Below, in pieces: positions 53,232-63,115 of a stretch of DNA of 64,000 nt. Every line of letters starts with the position of its first letter. Within the stretch, counting starts at the first letter, position 1. A program made the position numbers and the translations under genes. Source of the DNA: Nitratireductor pacificus pht-3B (GTDB lineage: Bacteria > Pseudomonadota > Alphaproteobacteria > Rhizobiales > Rhizobiaceae); contig NZ_AMRM01000019.1 in NCBI RefSeq assembly GCF_000300335.1, positions 41,644 through 105,643 on the forward strand, written 5' to 3'. The notes under the pieces were generated by a model. That model did no database searches. It was not told the origin of the DNA and saw nothing but the letters and a program-made list of their open reading frames with translations.

Positions 53232-53753
53232 CTACCCGACGATCAGCTGCTTGAGCTGAAGCGCCTCGTATTCGAGTTCGTTGAGCCGGTAGTGCACGAC
53301 ATCGCCTATCGTGACGATGCCCGAGAGGCCCGTTTCATCGACAACGGGCATGTGCCGGAAACGCCCTTCCGTCATGCGGCGCAGGACTGAGACCAGTGGC
53401 TCATCGGGCGTACAGGTTTCCACCTGCCGCGTCATGATGTCCTCGACGCGCTGCGGCAGGGTGTGGCCCGGCGTATCGGCGAGCTTGCGCACGATGTCGC
53501 GCTCCGAGAGAACGCCCACCAGCCCGCCATTCGCATCCGTGGCGATCAGTGCGCCAATGCCCTTGTCGCGCAGGATCTCGACGGCCTTGTACAGCGTTTC
53601 CTGCGGGCGGATGGAGATCACCTCACGCCCCTTGCGGTCGAGGATGTTCCGGACCGTCGCCCGTTCCGTGGCGACGTTGGTCACAGGAGTCTGGCTATGC
53701 GTCGTTTCGCGCTTCTCGTCCCTGCTCAGCGGCGGCTGATACGAACTGGGCAT
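53232..53753 (-). CDS. CBS-domain pair protein
   Basis: 173 residues with two CBS motifs (VISIRPQETLYKAVEILRDKGIGALIATDANGGLVGVLSERDIVRKL and VETCTPDEPLVSVLRRMTEGRFRHMPVVDETGLSGIVTIGDVVHYRL). Such proteins often bind adenine nucleotides and sense energy state; no partner domain. AGGAGG ten bases before the ATG ending 53753 supports this start over the one at 53774. Confidence 0.9.
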   Translation of the reverse strand: MPSSYQPPLSRDEKRETTHSQTPVTNVATERATVRNILDRKGREVISIRPQETLYKAVEILRDKGIGALIATDANGGLVGVLSERDIVRKLADTPGHTLPQRVEDIMTRQVETCTPDEPLVSVLRRMTEGRFRHMPVVDETGLSGIVTIGDVVHYRLNELEYEALQLKQLIVG

Positions 53754-53803
53754 GTGCGTCACTCCTCCTTGCATTCCATTTCGCTGATATGCGAAACGTC
53801 CCA

Positions 53804-53852
53804 GAGCATCGGACCGAAAAGGGAAATCCTGTTTTCGGTTATCCCGATGCTC
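53804..53852. repeat. Nested palindromic intergenic element
   Basis: Outer arms GAGCATCGG (53804-53812) and CCGATGCTC (53844-53852), inner arms CCGAAAA (53814-53820) and TTTTCGG (53832-53838), loop of 11 bases. A long imperfect hairpin typical of dispersed rhizobial elements; a decayed relative is at 23434-23475. It lies upstream of the CBS gene. Confidence 0.7.
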
Positions 53853-53940
53853 AGTCAATGATTCAGATCGTCCTTTGTACGCCCGAAAGGACGCATCGCG
53901 ATCTAGAATAGTATGAGTTCATGAAGGAGCCATCGTTTTC

Positions 53941-54126
53941 TTGGCCGGACTTGCATTCGATTCGACGACAGCGACGCTCCTTTTCGTGCTGGGATGCGTG
54001 ATGGGCTATCAGTACCGCCGCGTCTGGAAGGCGGACGGCCCCACCTGGAAACTGTGGGTATACGGGCTGATGGCGGCCGGCGCCCTGCTTGCCGTGAGCT
54101 TCATCCCGCTATCGGCAGCTCTTTAG
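53941..54126 (+). CDS. Small two-helix membrane protein
   Basis: 61 residues: TM1 ATLLFVLGCVMGYQYRRV and TM2 KLWVYGLMAAGALLAVSFIPL, with a short basic loop. No family recognised. Starts with TTG at 53941; AAGGAG is 11 bases upstream and a stop at 53914 excludes a longer frame. It lies between the CBS and nqrM genes and points towards nqrM. Confidence 0.55.
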   Translation: MAGLAFDSTTATLLFVLGCVMGYQYRRVWKADGPTWKLWVYGLMAAGALLAVSFIPLSAAL

Positions 54127-54236
54127 AAAACTCTGCGGTCAGATGGACCACCTGGAGCGCGGCTGTGTCCGGCGCATTCGGTTGTGCAGGAAGCGCCGGG
54201 CGCCGACGTTCGGCTTCCACGCCGCTTTGTGAACCT

Positions 54237-54467
54237 TCAGCTCATCCCCTGCTCGAGCATGTTGCGTGCCCGCGGGCACTGCAGGCGGTCGCGCAGCGGA
54301 GAATTGGGATCGATCTCCTTCTTGCACACCAGGCAGTGATCGGCGCCGGGAATCGCGTTGAGGCCGCCGCAGCTCCCCTTGATGGTCCTGCCCTTGAGGA
54401 TCACGCCGATCGCCATACCGAGCATGACGACCAGCAGAAGGCCGAATGCAAGCAGAAACGTTGACAT
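54237..54467 (-). CDS. nqrM: Na+-NQR maturation factor NqrM
   Basis: 76 residues: one N-terminal TM (LLAFGLLLVVMLGMAIGVILKG) followed by KGSCGGLNAIPGADHCLVCKKEI and LQCPRA, giving four conserved cysteines. This is NqrM (DUF539), needed to assemble the iron centre between NqrD and NqrE. It is placed next to apbE and close to the nqr operon, on the opposite strand. Confidence 0.93.
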   Translation of the reverse strand: MSTFLLAFGLLLVVMLGMAIGVILKGRTIKGSCGGLNAIPGADHCLVCKKEIDPNSPLRDRLQCPRARNMLEQGMS

Positions 54468-54544
54468 AGCGGGTATGCTCCGTCAGTAACTCAGACCGTC
54501 CGTCAGGCGTCCGGAGGGACGCACCGCAAACCAGGCCCTGCAAA

Positions 54545-55585
54545 CTAGGCCATGAGTTCGGTGAACCGTGCATTCTTCGTCGTCACGAACCCGGTCTGCG
54601 ACCCTTCGGCACGCTCGACGAACAATACGGCGAGATTTTGCGCCTCGGCGACCTGCATGCCCTTCTCCCGGCCCATGATGAGCATCGCCGTCGCCCAGGC
54701 ATCGGCCAGCATGGCGTTGCCCGTCAATACGGTCGCGGAAGCCGTGTTATGGGTGATCGGGCGGCCGGTCCCGGGGTCGATGATGTGCGAATAGCGCGCA
54801 CCATCCTTTTCGAAATAGTTGCGGTAGTCGCCCGAAGTGGCCATCCCGAGATCGGAGACGCCGACCACGGCCTGCAGTCCGCGGTCGAGGGCGTCCGGCG
54901 TCTCGATGCCGATCCGCCAGCGCATCCCGTCGCCGTTGACGCCCGCCGTGTAGAGATCGCCGCCGATCTCGATCATGAAATCCTTGAGACCGGCGGACTG
55001 GAGCGCGCGCGCCACCCGGTCGACGCCGTATCCCTTGCCGATGGCGGAAAGATAGACTTCCGCGGCAGGCCGGGTCTTGCGCAGCGTTTCCGCGCCGATC
55101 TGCAGCGTCTTCTCCTGGCCCGCGCTGGCCAGGGCGGTCTCGATCGCCGCTGCGCTCGGCATGTGCTCGCCGCCCTTGCCCGCGCCGAAGCCCCACAGGT
55201 CGATCAGCGTTCCAACGGTGACGTCGAACTGACCGCCGCTCGCGGCATGCACGTCGCGCGCGGCGTTCATGACATAGGCGAGTTCCGGCGACACGGACAC
55301 CGCATCGGTTGTCCTGCGGGCATTGAAGCGGGAAATCTCAGAGGTCGAATCCCAGTTCGACATCTGTGAATTGACCTCGGCCAGCGCGGCCTCGACCATC
55401 TGGCGCAGATCCGACGTGCCGAGCTTCCCAGCCTGGTCCACCGCCGTCACATTGTAGGTGGTCCCCATGGTCGCGCCGGAGATCTCGATCGCGGCCGGGC
55501 CGGGTTTGCAGGCCATCAGCCCCAGCGGCAGAAGCATGAAACCGCGGCGTGAAAACGCAAACTTGTTCTTGGGCACGGCCAACAT
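54545..55585 (-). CDS. apbE: FAD:protein FMN transferase
   Basis: 346 residues. Signal/lipobox-like N-terminus (SRRGFMLLPLGLMAC), then ApbE motifs: GTTYNV, IGKGYGVDRVA, IEIGGDLYTAG, MATSGDYRNYF, YSHIIDPGTGRP and ASATVLTGNAMLADAWATA. It attaches FMN to threonine in NqrB and NqrC. AGGAG touches the ATG ending 55585, so the GTG nine bases further (ending 55576) is an equally likely start. Divergent from nqrA. Confidence 0.93.
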   Translation of the reverse strand: MLAVPKNKFAFSRRGFMLLPLGLMACKPGPAAIEISGATMGTTYNVTAVDQAGKLGTSDLRQMVEAALAEVNSQMSNWDSTSEISRFNARRTTDAVSVSPELAYVMNAARDVHAASGGQFDVTVGTLIDLWGFGAGKGGEHMPSAAAIETALASAGQEKTLQIGAETLRKTRPAAEVYLSAIGKGYGVDRVARALQSAGLKDFMIEIGGDLYTAGVNGDGMRWRIGIETPDALDRGLQAVVGVSDLGMATSGDYRNYFEKDGARYSHIIDPGTGRPITHNTASATVLTGNAMLADAWATAMLIMGREKGMQVAEAQNLAVLFVERAEGSQTGFVTTKNARFTELMA

Positions 55586-55746
55586 CTCCTGATCAATCCG
55601 CAATCGGTGTACCACCCGTCCGGGGCCTTTTGAGGGACATCCGCGCTCGATTCAACGATATTCTTTCTGGATGAACCAAAAAGCGGTTTCGTCTTGCGCC
55701 CAAGCGTAGCATAAGGGCGCAAAAATCAAGGTGGGTAGACACTGAC

Positions 55747-57090
55747 ATGCTGCAGTTCGCGCTGAAAAAAGGTCTGGACTTACCAGTGCACGGCGCACCC
55801 GATCAGGGCATCAGCGATGCCCCTGCTGTTGCAACCGTTGCGGTCCTGGGCGAGGACTATGTCGACCTGAAGCCGCGACTGGCCGTGCAGGAAGGCGACG
55901 TGGTTGCGGCCGGATCGCCGATCCTGTTCGACAAGGACATGCCGGACGTTTTGATGACCGCGCCGGCCGCCGGCCGCGTGCGCGCGATCAACCGCGGCGC
56001 GCGGCGCAGGCTGATCAGCGTGGAGATCGACGTCGACGAAAAGGCCGCGCTGCCGCTGGACTTCTCGAAGGTGGGCGATCCGTCGACCCTGGAAGGCCTG
56101 GTTGAGCGCCTTTGCGCATCCGGCTTGTGGACATCGTTCCGCACCCGGCCCTTCTCGAAGATACCGGACCCGAAGACACGGCCTGCGGCGATCTATGTCA
56201 CTGCCATGGACACCGAACCGCTGGCTGCCGATCCGGCCGTGATCATCGCTGGCGAGGCCGATGCCTTCAGCGCGGGTCTGGCCGCGATCGCGCCGCTCAG
56301 CGAGGGAACGACCTATCTGTGCCACGCGGCCGGAGCGGACCTTCCGGGAGCGGAAACGCCCGGCGTGACGGTGGCACGGTTCTCCGGCCCCCATCCCGCC
56401 GGCCTCGCGGGAACGCACATGCATTTCCTGGAGCCGCCAACGGCCGCAAAGGTCGTCTGGACGATCGGCTACCACGACGTCATCGCCATCGGACGGCTGC
56501 TGCGGACGGGAACATACGACGCCTCGAGGGTCATCGCCCTCACCGGCCCGCTGTGCGCCAGGCCGCGCCTCATCCGGACCATCGCGGGCGCCTCCATGAC
56601 CGACCTTGCGCGAGACGACCTGCTGTCCGATCTGCCGGTGCGCATGATCTCGGGCTCGATCCTCAGCGGCCGTGCCGGCGAAGGCCCGAGCGCCTATCTC
56701 GGGCGCTATGCGCGCCAGTGCACGCTGATCGAGGAGGACCGCAAGCAGATCCCCCTCGGCTGGATTCGTCCGATGCCGTCGAAATACGCCTTCCAGCCGG
56801 TGCTCGGCTCGGCGTTCTCAAAGAAGCTCTATGCGCTGACGACAAATCTCAATGGCGGCCGGCGGGCGATGGTCCCGATCGGCACCTTCGAGCAGCTGAT
56901 GCCGCAGGATTTCCTGCCGACGCAGCTCCTGCGCGCCCTGCTGGTCATGGACACGGATCAGGCCCAGGCGCTCGGAGCCCTGGAACTCGACGAGGAGGAT
57001 CTGGGCCTCGTGGGTTTCTCCTGCCCGGCGAAATACGAATACGGCATGGCCTTGCGCGATTGCCTCAGCAAGATTGAAAGGGAGGGCTGA
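55747..57090 (+). CDS. nqrA: Na+-translocating NADH:quinone reductase subunit A
   Basis: 447 residues, full length for NqrA. GLDLPVHGAP at the N-terminus, VGQEDYV-like VLGEDYVDLKPRLAVQEGD, GRVRAINRG and the C-terminal SCPAKYEYGMALRDCLSKIEREG are characteristic. Peripheral subunit involved in quinone binding. First gene of the nqrABCDEF operon; intergenic region to apbE is 161 bases. Confidence 0.95.
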   Translation: MLQFALKKGLDLPVHGAPDQGISDAPAVATVAVLGEDYVDLKPRLAVQEGDVVAAGSPILFDKDMPDVLMTAPAAGRVRAINRGARRRLISVEIDVDEKAALPLDFSKVGDPSTLEGLVERLCASGLWTSFRTRPFSKIPDPKTRPAAIYVTAMDTEPLAADPAVIIAGEADAFSAGLAAIAPLSEGTTYLCHAAGADLPGAETPGVTVARFSGPHPAGLAGTHMHFLEPPTAAKVVWTIGYHDVIAIGRLLRTGTYDASRVIALTGPLCARPRLIRTIAGASMTDLARDDLLSDLPVRMISGSILSGRAGEGPSAYLGRYARQCTLIEEDRKQIPLGWIRPMPSKYAFQPVLGSAFSKKLYALTTNLNGGRRAMVPIGTFEQLMPQDFLPTQLLRALLVMDTDQAQALGALELDEEDLGLVGFSCPAKYEYGMALRDCLSKIEREG

Positions 57091-57093
57091 GGC

Positions 57094-58293
57094 ATGGGTC
57101 TGCGCAGTTTCTTCGACAGGATCGAGCCCGACTTCGTCAAGGGCGGCAAGTACGAACGGTTTTTCCCGATCTACGAGATGGTCGAGAGCTTTCTGTTCAC
57201 ACCGAAGACCGTGACCACCGCGGCGCCGCATGCGCGGTCCTATGTCGATATGAAGCGGATCATGACCTATGTCGTGATCGCGACGGTGCCCTGCATTCTG
57301 TTCGGGCTGTACAACACCGGCCTGCAGACAAACATGGCGATCCAGCAGCATGGCGCCGAAGGCTGGCGTGCGGCGATCGTCGAATTCCTCGGGGTCGGGT
57401 TCAACCCCGACAACCCGCTGGCCAACATGTTCCACGGGCTGCTCTACTTCCTGCCCATCTATCTCGTGACACTGGCCGCCGGCGGCGCGTGGGAAGTGCT
57501 GTTCGCCACCGTGCGCCGGCATGAGGTGAACGAGGGCTTCCTCGTCACCTCGATGCTCTACACACTGATCCTGCCCGCCTCGACGCCGCTATGGCAGGTC
57601 GCGCTCGGCATCTCGTTCGGCGTGGTCATCGGCAAGGAGGTCTTCGGCGGCACAGGCAAGAACTTCCTCAATCCCGCGCTGGTGGGCCGCGCATTCCTGT
57701 ACTTCGCCTATCCCGCCCAGATGTCCGGCGACACGATCTGGACCCCCGTCGACGGCTTCTCCGGCGCCACCGCGCTATCGGTGACCGCATCGGAAGGCGT
57801 TGCCGCCCTGCCCTCCTACGGCATCACCTGGTGGGACGCCTTCATTGGCACGATTCAGGGCAGCATGGGCGAAACCTCCACCGTCGCCTGCCTCATCGGA
57901 CTGGCCTTCCTTCTGACCACGCGCATCGCCAATTACCGCATGGTGGTCGGTTGCCTCGCCGGAATGATCGGCTTCTCCTGGCTCCTGAACATGATCGGTT
58001 CGGACACCAATCCCGCATTCGCGACGCCCTGGTACTGGCACCTGGTCATCGGCGGCTACGCCTTCGGCCTGGTCTTCATGGTGACCGAGCCCGTCTCCGG
58101 ATCGCACACCAATCTCGGCCGCTACATCTATGGCGCGCTGATCGGTTTCATGGTCGTGATGATCCGTGTCCTCAACCCGGCATTTCCCGAAGGAATGATG
58201 CTCGCCATCCTCTTCGGCAATGTCTTCGCACCGCTGATCGACTACTTCGTCGTGCAGGCGAACATCCGACGGAGGGCGCGCCGTAATGCCTGA
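57094..58293 (+). CDS. nqrB: Na+-NQR subunit B
   Basis: 399 residues, about ten TM helices. FMN attachment site DGFSGATALS with threonine T226, the residue modified by ApbE. Carries riboflavin and FMN and forms part of the sodium path. Begins 3 bases after nqrA and overlaps nqrC by 8 bases. Confidence 0.96.
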   Translation: MGLRSFFDRIEPDFVKGGKYERFFPIYEMVESFLFTPKTVTTAAPHARSYVDMKRIMTYVVIATVPCILFGLYNTGLQTNMAIQQHGAEGWRAAIVEFLGVGFNPDNPLANMFHGLLYFLPIYLVTLAAGGAWEVLFATVRRHEVNEGFLVTSMLYTLILPASTPLWQVALGISFGVVIGKEVFGGTGKNFLNPALVGRAFLYFAYPAQMSGDTIWTPVDGFSGATALSVTASEGVAALPSYGITWWDAFIGTIQGSMGETSTVACLIGLAFLLTTRIANYRMVVGCLAGMIGFSWLLNMIGSDTNPAFATPWYWHLVIGGYAFGLVFMVTEPVSGSHTNLGRYIYGALIGFMVVMIRVLNPAFPEGMMLAILFGNVFAPLIDYFVVQANIRRRARRNA

Positions 58294-59188
58294 CATCGAC
58301 AAGCAGGAACAGGGCCAGGAACAGAACCAGGGGCCGGACTTCACCCCCGAGATGAACCCGCCCGTGCGCGAGGAAGCGCCGAGCAGGGCGGAAACCATCC
58401 GCAAGGGGCCGATCCGCCGCTTTCTCGACACGCCGGCGGACAACACCGCCAAGACCGTCACGGTGGCGCTGCTGCTTTGCCTCGTGGCGTCCATGGTCGT
58501 TTCCGCCGCCGCCGTCTCGCTGCGCCCCCTTCAGGAGAAGAACGCGGCACTCGACAAGCAGGTCAACATCGTTCAGGTCGCGGGCCTCTACGAAGACGGG
58601 GTCGATGTCGCGGAGGTCTTCCGGTCCTTCGAGCCGCACGTCCTGGAACTGGCCACCGGCGCGTTCACGGACCGGTTCGATCCCTACCAGTTCGACGACC
58701 GGGCCGCCGCGGAAGACATGACGCTTTCCGCTCCGCTGGATGACGATCCCGCCGGCATTCGCCGCCAGGCGGAGTACGTCACCGTCTACCTGCTGCGCGA
58801 CGAATCCGGGGCGCTCGACAAGGTGATCCTGCCCGTCTACGGCTACGGGCTCTGGTCGACGCTCTACGGGTTCATCGCCGTGGAGGAAGACGGCAACACC
58901 ATCTACGGTCTGCAGTTCTACGAGCATGCCGAGACGCCCGGCCTCGGCGCCGAGGTGGACAACCCCCGCTGGAAGGCCCTGTGGCGCGACAAGAAGCTGC
59001 GTGACGGCGAAGGCAATCTCGCCATCACCGTCGCCAAGACGCCGCCCCCCGCCGGCCGGGACCATTTTGTGGATGCGCTGTCCGGCGCGACGCTGACCTC
59101 GCGCGGCGTCGACAACCTCGTCCGCTTCTGGATGAGCGAGCGCGGCTTCGAACCCTTTCTGGAACGTGTGAGAGCTGGAGAATTGTGA
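58286..59188 (+). CDS. nqrC: Na+-NQR subunit C
   Basis: 300 residues, slightly longer than usual owing to a hydrophilic Gln/Glu-rich N-terminus ([12 protein letters not shown]). One TM ([20 protein letters not shown]), periplasmic FMN domain with attachment motif SGATLTS, T269. Modified by ApbE. Its end overlaps the nqrD start. Confidence 0.95.
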   Translation: MPDIDKQEQGQEQNQGPDFTPEMNPPVREEAPSRAETIRKGPIRRFLDTPADNTAKTVTVALLLCLVASMVVSAAAVSLRPLQEKNAALDKQVNIVQVAGLYEDGVDVAEVFRSFEPHVLELATGAFTDRFDPYQFDDRAAAEDMTLSAPLDDDPAGIRRQAEYVTVYLLRDESGALDKVILPVYGYGLWSTLYGFIAVEEDGNTIYGLQFYEHAETPGLGAEVDNPRWKALWRDKKLRDGEGNLAITVAKTPPPAGRDHFVDALSGATLTSRGVDNLVRFWMSERGFEPFLERVRAGEL

Positions 59189-59841
59189 TGGCTCAGACCT
59201 ACCGGAACATGCTTGTCGACCCCATGGTCGACAACAATCCGATCACGCTTCAGGTGCTCGGCATCTGTTCGGCGCTGGCCGTCACCTCATCGCTCCAGGT
59301 GGCGTTCGTGATGGCCATCGCGGTCACGCTCGTGACCGGCTTCTCGTCGATGTTCATCTCCGTCATCCGCAGCCAGATCCCCGGCTCGATCCGCATCATC
59401 GTCCAGATGATCATCATCGCCAGCCTGGTGATCGTGGTCGACCAGGTGCTGAAGGCCTATGCCTACGAGATATCCAAGACGCTCTCCGTCTTCGTCGGCC
59501 TGATCATCACCAACTGCATCGTGATGGGCCGGGCGGAAGCGTTCGCCATGAAGAACCCGCCATTCGAGAGCTTCATCGACGGCGTCGGCAACGGCCTTGG
59601 CTACGGCCTGATCCTGATGCTGGTCGGCTTCATCCGCGAGCTGTTCGGATCGGGCAGCTTGTTCGGCTTCACCATTCTCGAAACGGTCAACAATGGCGGC
59701 TGGTACGTCCCCAACGGCCTGCTTCTGCTGCCGCCTTCGGCCTTCTTCGTGATCGGCCTCCTGATCTGGGCCTTCCGCACCTGGAAACCGGGACAGGTCG
59801 AGGCCCGCGAGTACCGCATTCGGGCGGTGGAGGCCCATTGA
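59188..59841 (+). CDS. nqrD: Na+-NQR subunit D
   Basis: 217 residues, six TM helices. [22 protein letters not shown] and [19 protein letters not shown] with the iron-ligand cysteine in TNCI. Together with NqrE it coordinates the intramembrane iron centre whose assembly needs NqrM. GGAG at 59177-59180 sets the ATG at 59188. Confidence 0.95.
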   Translation: MAQTYRNMLVDPMVDNNPITLQVLGICSALAVTSSLQVAFVMAIAVTLVTGFSSMFISVIRSQIPGSIRIIVQMIIIASLVIVVDQVLKAYAYEISKTLSVFVGLIITNCIVMGRAEAFAMKNPPFESFIDGVGNGLGYGLILMLVGFIRELFGSGSLFGFTILETVNNGGWYVPNGLLLLPPSAFFVIGLLIWAFRTWKPGQVEAREYRIRAVEAH

Positions 59842-60449
59842 TGGAAGCGCTTCTTTCGCTCGCCGTTAAGGCCATCTTCGTTGAGAATATGGCCCTCGCC
59901 TTCTTCCTCGGCATGTGCACGTTCCTGGCCGTGTCGAAGAAGATCGCCACGGCCATCGGCCTCGGCATCTCGGTCACGCTGGTGCAGACCATCACCGTGC
60001 CCGCCAACAATCTGATCCTCACCCATCTCCTGTCGCCGGGAGCGCTTGCCTGGGCGGGGTTCCCGGATGTGGACCTCACCTTCCTCGGGCTGATCTCCTA
60101 TATCGGCGTCATCGCCGCCATGGTTCAGATCCTCGAGATGATTCTCGATAAGTATTTCCCGCCGCTCTACAACGCGCTGGGCGTCTTCCTGCCGCTGATC
60201 ACGGTGAACTGCGCCATCCTCGGCGGATCGCTGTTCATGGTGGAACGAGACTACGACCTCGCCGAATCCACCGTCTACGGCATCTCCTCCGGCCTGGGCT
60301 GGGCGCTGGCGATCACCGCCATGGCCGGCGTGCGAGAGAAGCTCAAATATTCCGACATTCCCGACGGGCTTCAGGGCCTCGGGATCACCTTCATCAGCGC
60401 AGGACTGATGGCGATGGCCTTCATGTCCTTCTCCGGCGTCAAACTCTGA
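59841..60449 (+). CDS. nqrE: Na+-NQR subunit E
   Basis: 202 residues, six TM helices. [25 protein letters not shown] and [17 protein letters not shown]; cysteines in GMCTF and VNCAI are the iron ligands shared with NqrD. ATG at 59841 overlaps the nqrD stop. Confidence 0.96.
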   Translation: MEALLSLAVKAIFVENMALAFFLGMCTFLAVSKKIATAIGLGISVTLVQTITVPANNLILTHLLSPGALAWAGFPDVDLTFLGLISYIGVIAAMVQILEMILDKYFPPLYNALGVFLPLITVNCAILGGSLFMVERDYDLAESTVYGISSGLGWALAITAMAGVREKLKYSDIPDGLQGLGITFISAGLMAMAFMSFSGVKL

Positions 60450-60461
60450 GGGACAGCCAGG

Positions 60462-61685
60462 ATGCAGACCTTCAGCCTCGGCGTTTTCCTCTTCACCATC
60501 ATCGTGCTCGCGCTCGTGGCCCTGATCATGGCCGCGCGCTCGCGGCTCGTCTCCACGGGCAACGTCAACATCACGATCAATGGCGAAAGGACCGTTTCGG
60601 TCCCGGCCGGCGGCAAGCTTCTCCAGACACTGGCCGCCGAGAAACTCTTCGTCCCGTCCGCCTGCGGCGGCGGCGGCACCTGCGCCCAGTGCCGGGTCCG
60701 GGTGCTCGAAGGCGGCGGCTCGATCCTGCCCACCGAGGAATCGCACATCACCAAGCGCGAGGCCGCCTGCGGCGACCGTCTGTCCTGCCAGGTGGCGGTG
60801 AAGCAGGACATGCATGTGGAAGTCCCCGAAGAGGTGTTCGGCGTCAAGAAGTGGGAGTGCACCGTGCGCTCCAACGACAATGTCGCCACCTTCATCAAGG
60901 CGCTGGTTCTGGAACTGCCCGAAGGCGAGAACGTGGATTTCCGCGCCGGCGGCTACATCCAGATCGAGGCGCCGAAGCACCATGTCCGCTACGGCGATTT
61001 CGACGTCGCCGAGGAGTATCGCGAGGACTGGGACAAGTTCAATCTGTGGCAGTTCGAATCCGTCGTGGACGAACCCGTGGAGCGCGCCTATTCCATGGCG
61101 AACTATCCCGAGGAAAAGGGCATCATCATGCTCAACGTCCGCGTGGCCACGCCGCCGCCCCGCACTGAAGGCGTGCCGCCGGGCAAGATGTCGTCCTACA
61201 TCTTCAACCTGAAGCCTGGCGACAAGGTGACCATCTCGGGTCCGTTCGGCGAGTTCTTCGCCCGCGAGACCGAGAAGGAAATGGTCTTCATCGGCGGCGG
61301 CGCCGGCATGGCGCCCATGCGCAGCCACATCTTCGACCAGCTCAAGCGGCTGAAGAACAAGGATCGCAAGATCACGTTCTGGTACGGTGCCCGCTCGAAG
61401 CGCGAGATGTTCTTCGTCGAGGATTTCGACGAACTGGCCGCCGAATTCCCGAACTTCGAATGGCATGTGGCGCTTTCGGATGCCCTGCCGGAGGACGACT
61501 GGAAGGGCTATACGGGTTTCATCCACAACGTGCTCTATGAGGAATATCTCAAGAGCCACCCCGCGCCCGAGGACTGCGAGTACTACATGTGCGGTCCGCC
61601 CATCATGAACCAGTCGGTCATCAACATGCTGCTGGACCTCGGCGTGGACCGCGAGGACATCATGCTGGATGATTTCGGCGGGTAG
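60462..61685 (+). CDS. nqrF: Na+-NQR subunit F (NADH-oxidising)
   Basis: 407 residues. N-terminal TM, 2Fe-2S ferredoxin domain ([16 protein letters not shown]), FAD-binding [11 protein letters not shown] and NADH-binding [17 protein letters not shown], ending [23 protein letters not shown]. Entry point for electrons from NADH. Last gene of the operon, followed by a terminator. Confidence 0.97.
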   Translation: MQTFSLGVFLFTIIVLALVALIMAARSRLVSTGNVNITINGERTVSVPAGGKLLQTLAAEKLFVPSACGGGGTCAQCRVRVLEGGGSILPTEESHITKREAACGDRLSCQVAVKQDMHVEVPEEVFGVKKWECTVRSNDNVATFIKALVLELPEGENVDFRAGGYIQIEAPKHHVRYGDFDVAEEYREDWDKFNLWQFESVVDEPVERAYSMANYPEEKGIIMLNVRVATPPPRTEGVPPGKMSSYIFNLKPGDKVTISGPFGEFFARETEKEMVFIGGGAGMAPMRSHIFDQLKRLKNKDRKITFWYGARSKREMFFVEDFDELAAEFPNFEWHVALSDALPEDDWKGYTGFIHNVLYEEYLKSHPAPEDCEYYMCGPPIMNQSVINMLLDLGVDREDIMLDDFGG

Positions 61686-61706
61686 CAGGGAAGACGACAA
61701 GAAAAG

Positions 61707-61734
61707 CGCCGCGCACCCGAATGTATGCGCGGCG
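61707..61734. terminator. Bidirectional terminator between nqrF and lpdA
   Basis: CGCCGCGCA (61707-61715) and TGCGCGGCG (61726-61734) form a 9-bp stem, preceded by GAAAAG and followed by TTCTTG. It lies between convergent genes and can act on both strands. Confidence 0.75.
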
Positions 61735-61756
61735 TTCTTGTATCTAGAGCAGTCAG

Positions 61757-63115
61757 TTATATGTGCAGCGCGTGGCCCAGCGCCCGTAGGCAGGCTTCCT
61801 GGAAACCCTCCGACTGGGTCGGATGCGCATGGATGGTCGCGCCGATGTCTTCGAGACGAGCACCCATTTCGATGGCCAGCGAGAAGGCCGCCGAGAGTTC
61901 CGAGACGCTCATTCCGACGGCCTGAACGCCCAGAACGGCATGATCGCGCTCGCGCCACACCACGCGGATGAAGCCGTCCTCGCGCTCCGTGGTGAGCGCC
62001 CGGCTGTTGGCCTGCAACGGAAACTCGGTCGCCTTCGTCCCCTCGATCTCGCCGGGCAGGGCGCCGCAGGTCACGACCTCCGGATCGGTGAAGCAGACGG
62101 CGGGTATGGCGCGCTTGTCCCACTCCACCTTGTGGCCTGCGACATGGGCCGCGACCAGCTCGCCCTGCGCCATGGCGCGATGCGCCAGCATGGGTTCACC
62201 GGTCACGTCGCCGATGGCGTAGACACCGCGCATTGACGTGCGGCAGAGCGCATCCGTCTTGATGAACGCGCCATCGAGCGTCAGCGCAAGCTCCTCGATG
62301 CCGAAGCCCTGCGTGAGCGGGCGCCGGCCGACCGTGACCAGCACCTTTTCGGCCTCCACATCACCCTGGTCGGTCGTGAGGGTTCCGCCCTTCCAGCCCT
62401 GCGCCCGCGCGCCGGTCAGGACGGTGACGCCCAGTTCCTCCAGCCGTTTCGCAACGGGCCGGGTCAGCGCCTTGTCGTAGGAGGGGAGGATGCGCTCTTC
62501 CGCCTCCACCACCGTCACCCTACTGCCGAGCTTGGCGAACACGGTTCCGAGTTCCAGGCCGATATATCCGCCACCCACGACGGCGAGGCTTTCGGGGAGG
62601 TCCGTCAGGGCGAGCGCTTCGCTAGACGAAAGGATCGCTCCCCCGAAGGGCAGGAAAGGCAGTTCCACCGGCACCGAGCCGGTCGCGATGACGATATGCT
62701 CGGCCTCGACGACGAATGTCTCATCGCCATCCGTAACCGTAACGGATTTGCCGTCGCGAAAACGCGCCCGGCCGCTGACGAAGCGCACCTTGGCCTTTTT
62801 CATCAACCCCGCCACGCCGGCATTCAGGCGTTTGACGATGCCGTCCTTCCAGGACACGGTTTTGGCAAGGTCGATGGTCGGCTTGCCAGCAGAGATGCCG
62901 AGCGGCCCGTCGGAAGCATGAGCGATCTTGTGGAACTCGTCGGCGGCGTGGATCATGGCCTTCGACGGGATGCACCCGACATTCAGGCACGTGCCGCCCG
63001 GCTTGCCCGCATCGACGATCACCGTGTCGACCCCCAGTTGCCCGGCCCTGATGGCGCAGACATAGCCGCCCGGCCCGGCGCCGATGATCAGAAGCTTGCA
63101 CTTGATGTCGGACAT
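61757..63115 (-). CDS. lpdA: Dihydrolipoyl dehydrogenase (E3)
   Basis: 452 residues. FAD motif GAGPGGY (12-18), redox-active C43 and C48 (GGTCLNVGCIPSK), NAD motif VVGGGYIGLELG, GDVTGEPMLAHRA, and the C-terminal His-Glu base in HAHPTQSEG. It reoxidises dihydrolipoamide of the E2 component encoded directly upstream; the two genes abut without a gap. Probably the E3 of the branched-chain 2-oxoacid dehydrogenase. Confidence 0.94.
   Translation of the reverse strand: MSDIKCKLLIIGAGPGGYVCAIRAGQLGVDTVIVDAGKPGGTCLNVGCIPSKAMIHAADEFHKIAHASDGPLGISAGKPTIDLAKTVSWKDGIVKRLNAGVAGLMKKAKVRFVSGRARFRDGKSVTVTDGDETFVVEAEHIVIATGSVPVELPFLPFGGAILSSSEALALTDLPESLAVVGGGYIGLELGTVFAKLGSRVTVVEAEERILPSYDKALTRPVAKRLEELGVTVLTGARAQGWKGGTLTTDQGDVEAEKVLVTVGRRPLTQGFGIEELALTLDGAFIKTDALCRTSMRGVYAIGDVTGEPMLAHRAMAQGELVAAHVAGHKVEWDKRAIPAVCFTDPEVVTCGALPGEIEGTKATEFPLQANSRALTTEREDGFIRVVWRERDHAVLGVQAVGMSVSELSAAFSLAIEMGARLEDIGATIHAHPTQSEGFQEACLRALGHALHI

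Noticed and set aside
59601..62123. 840-codon open frame on the minus strand
   Set aside because: It lies antisense to nqrE and nqrF, parts of nqrD and lpd; composition is the His/Arg/Gln-rich pattern of a GC-rich shadow frame, and the plus-strand genes are unmistakable.
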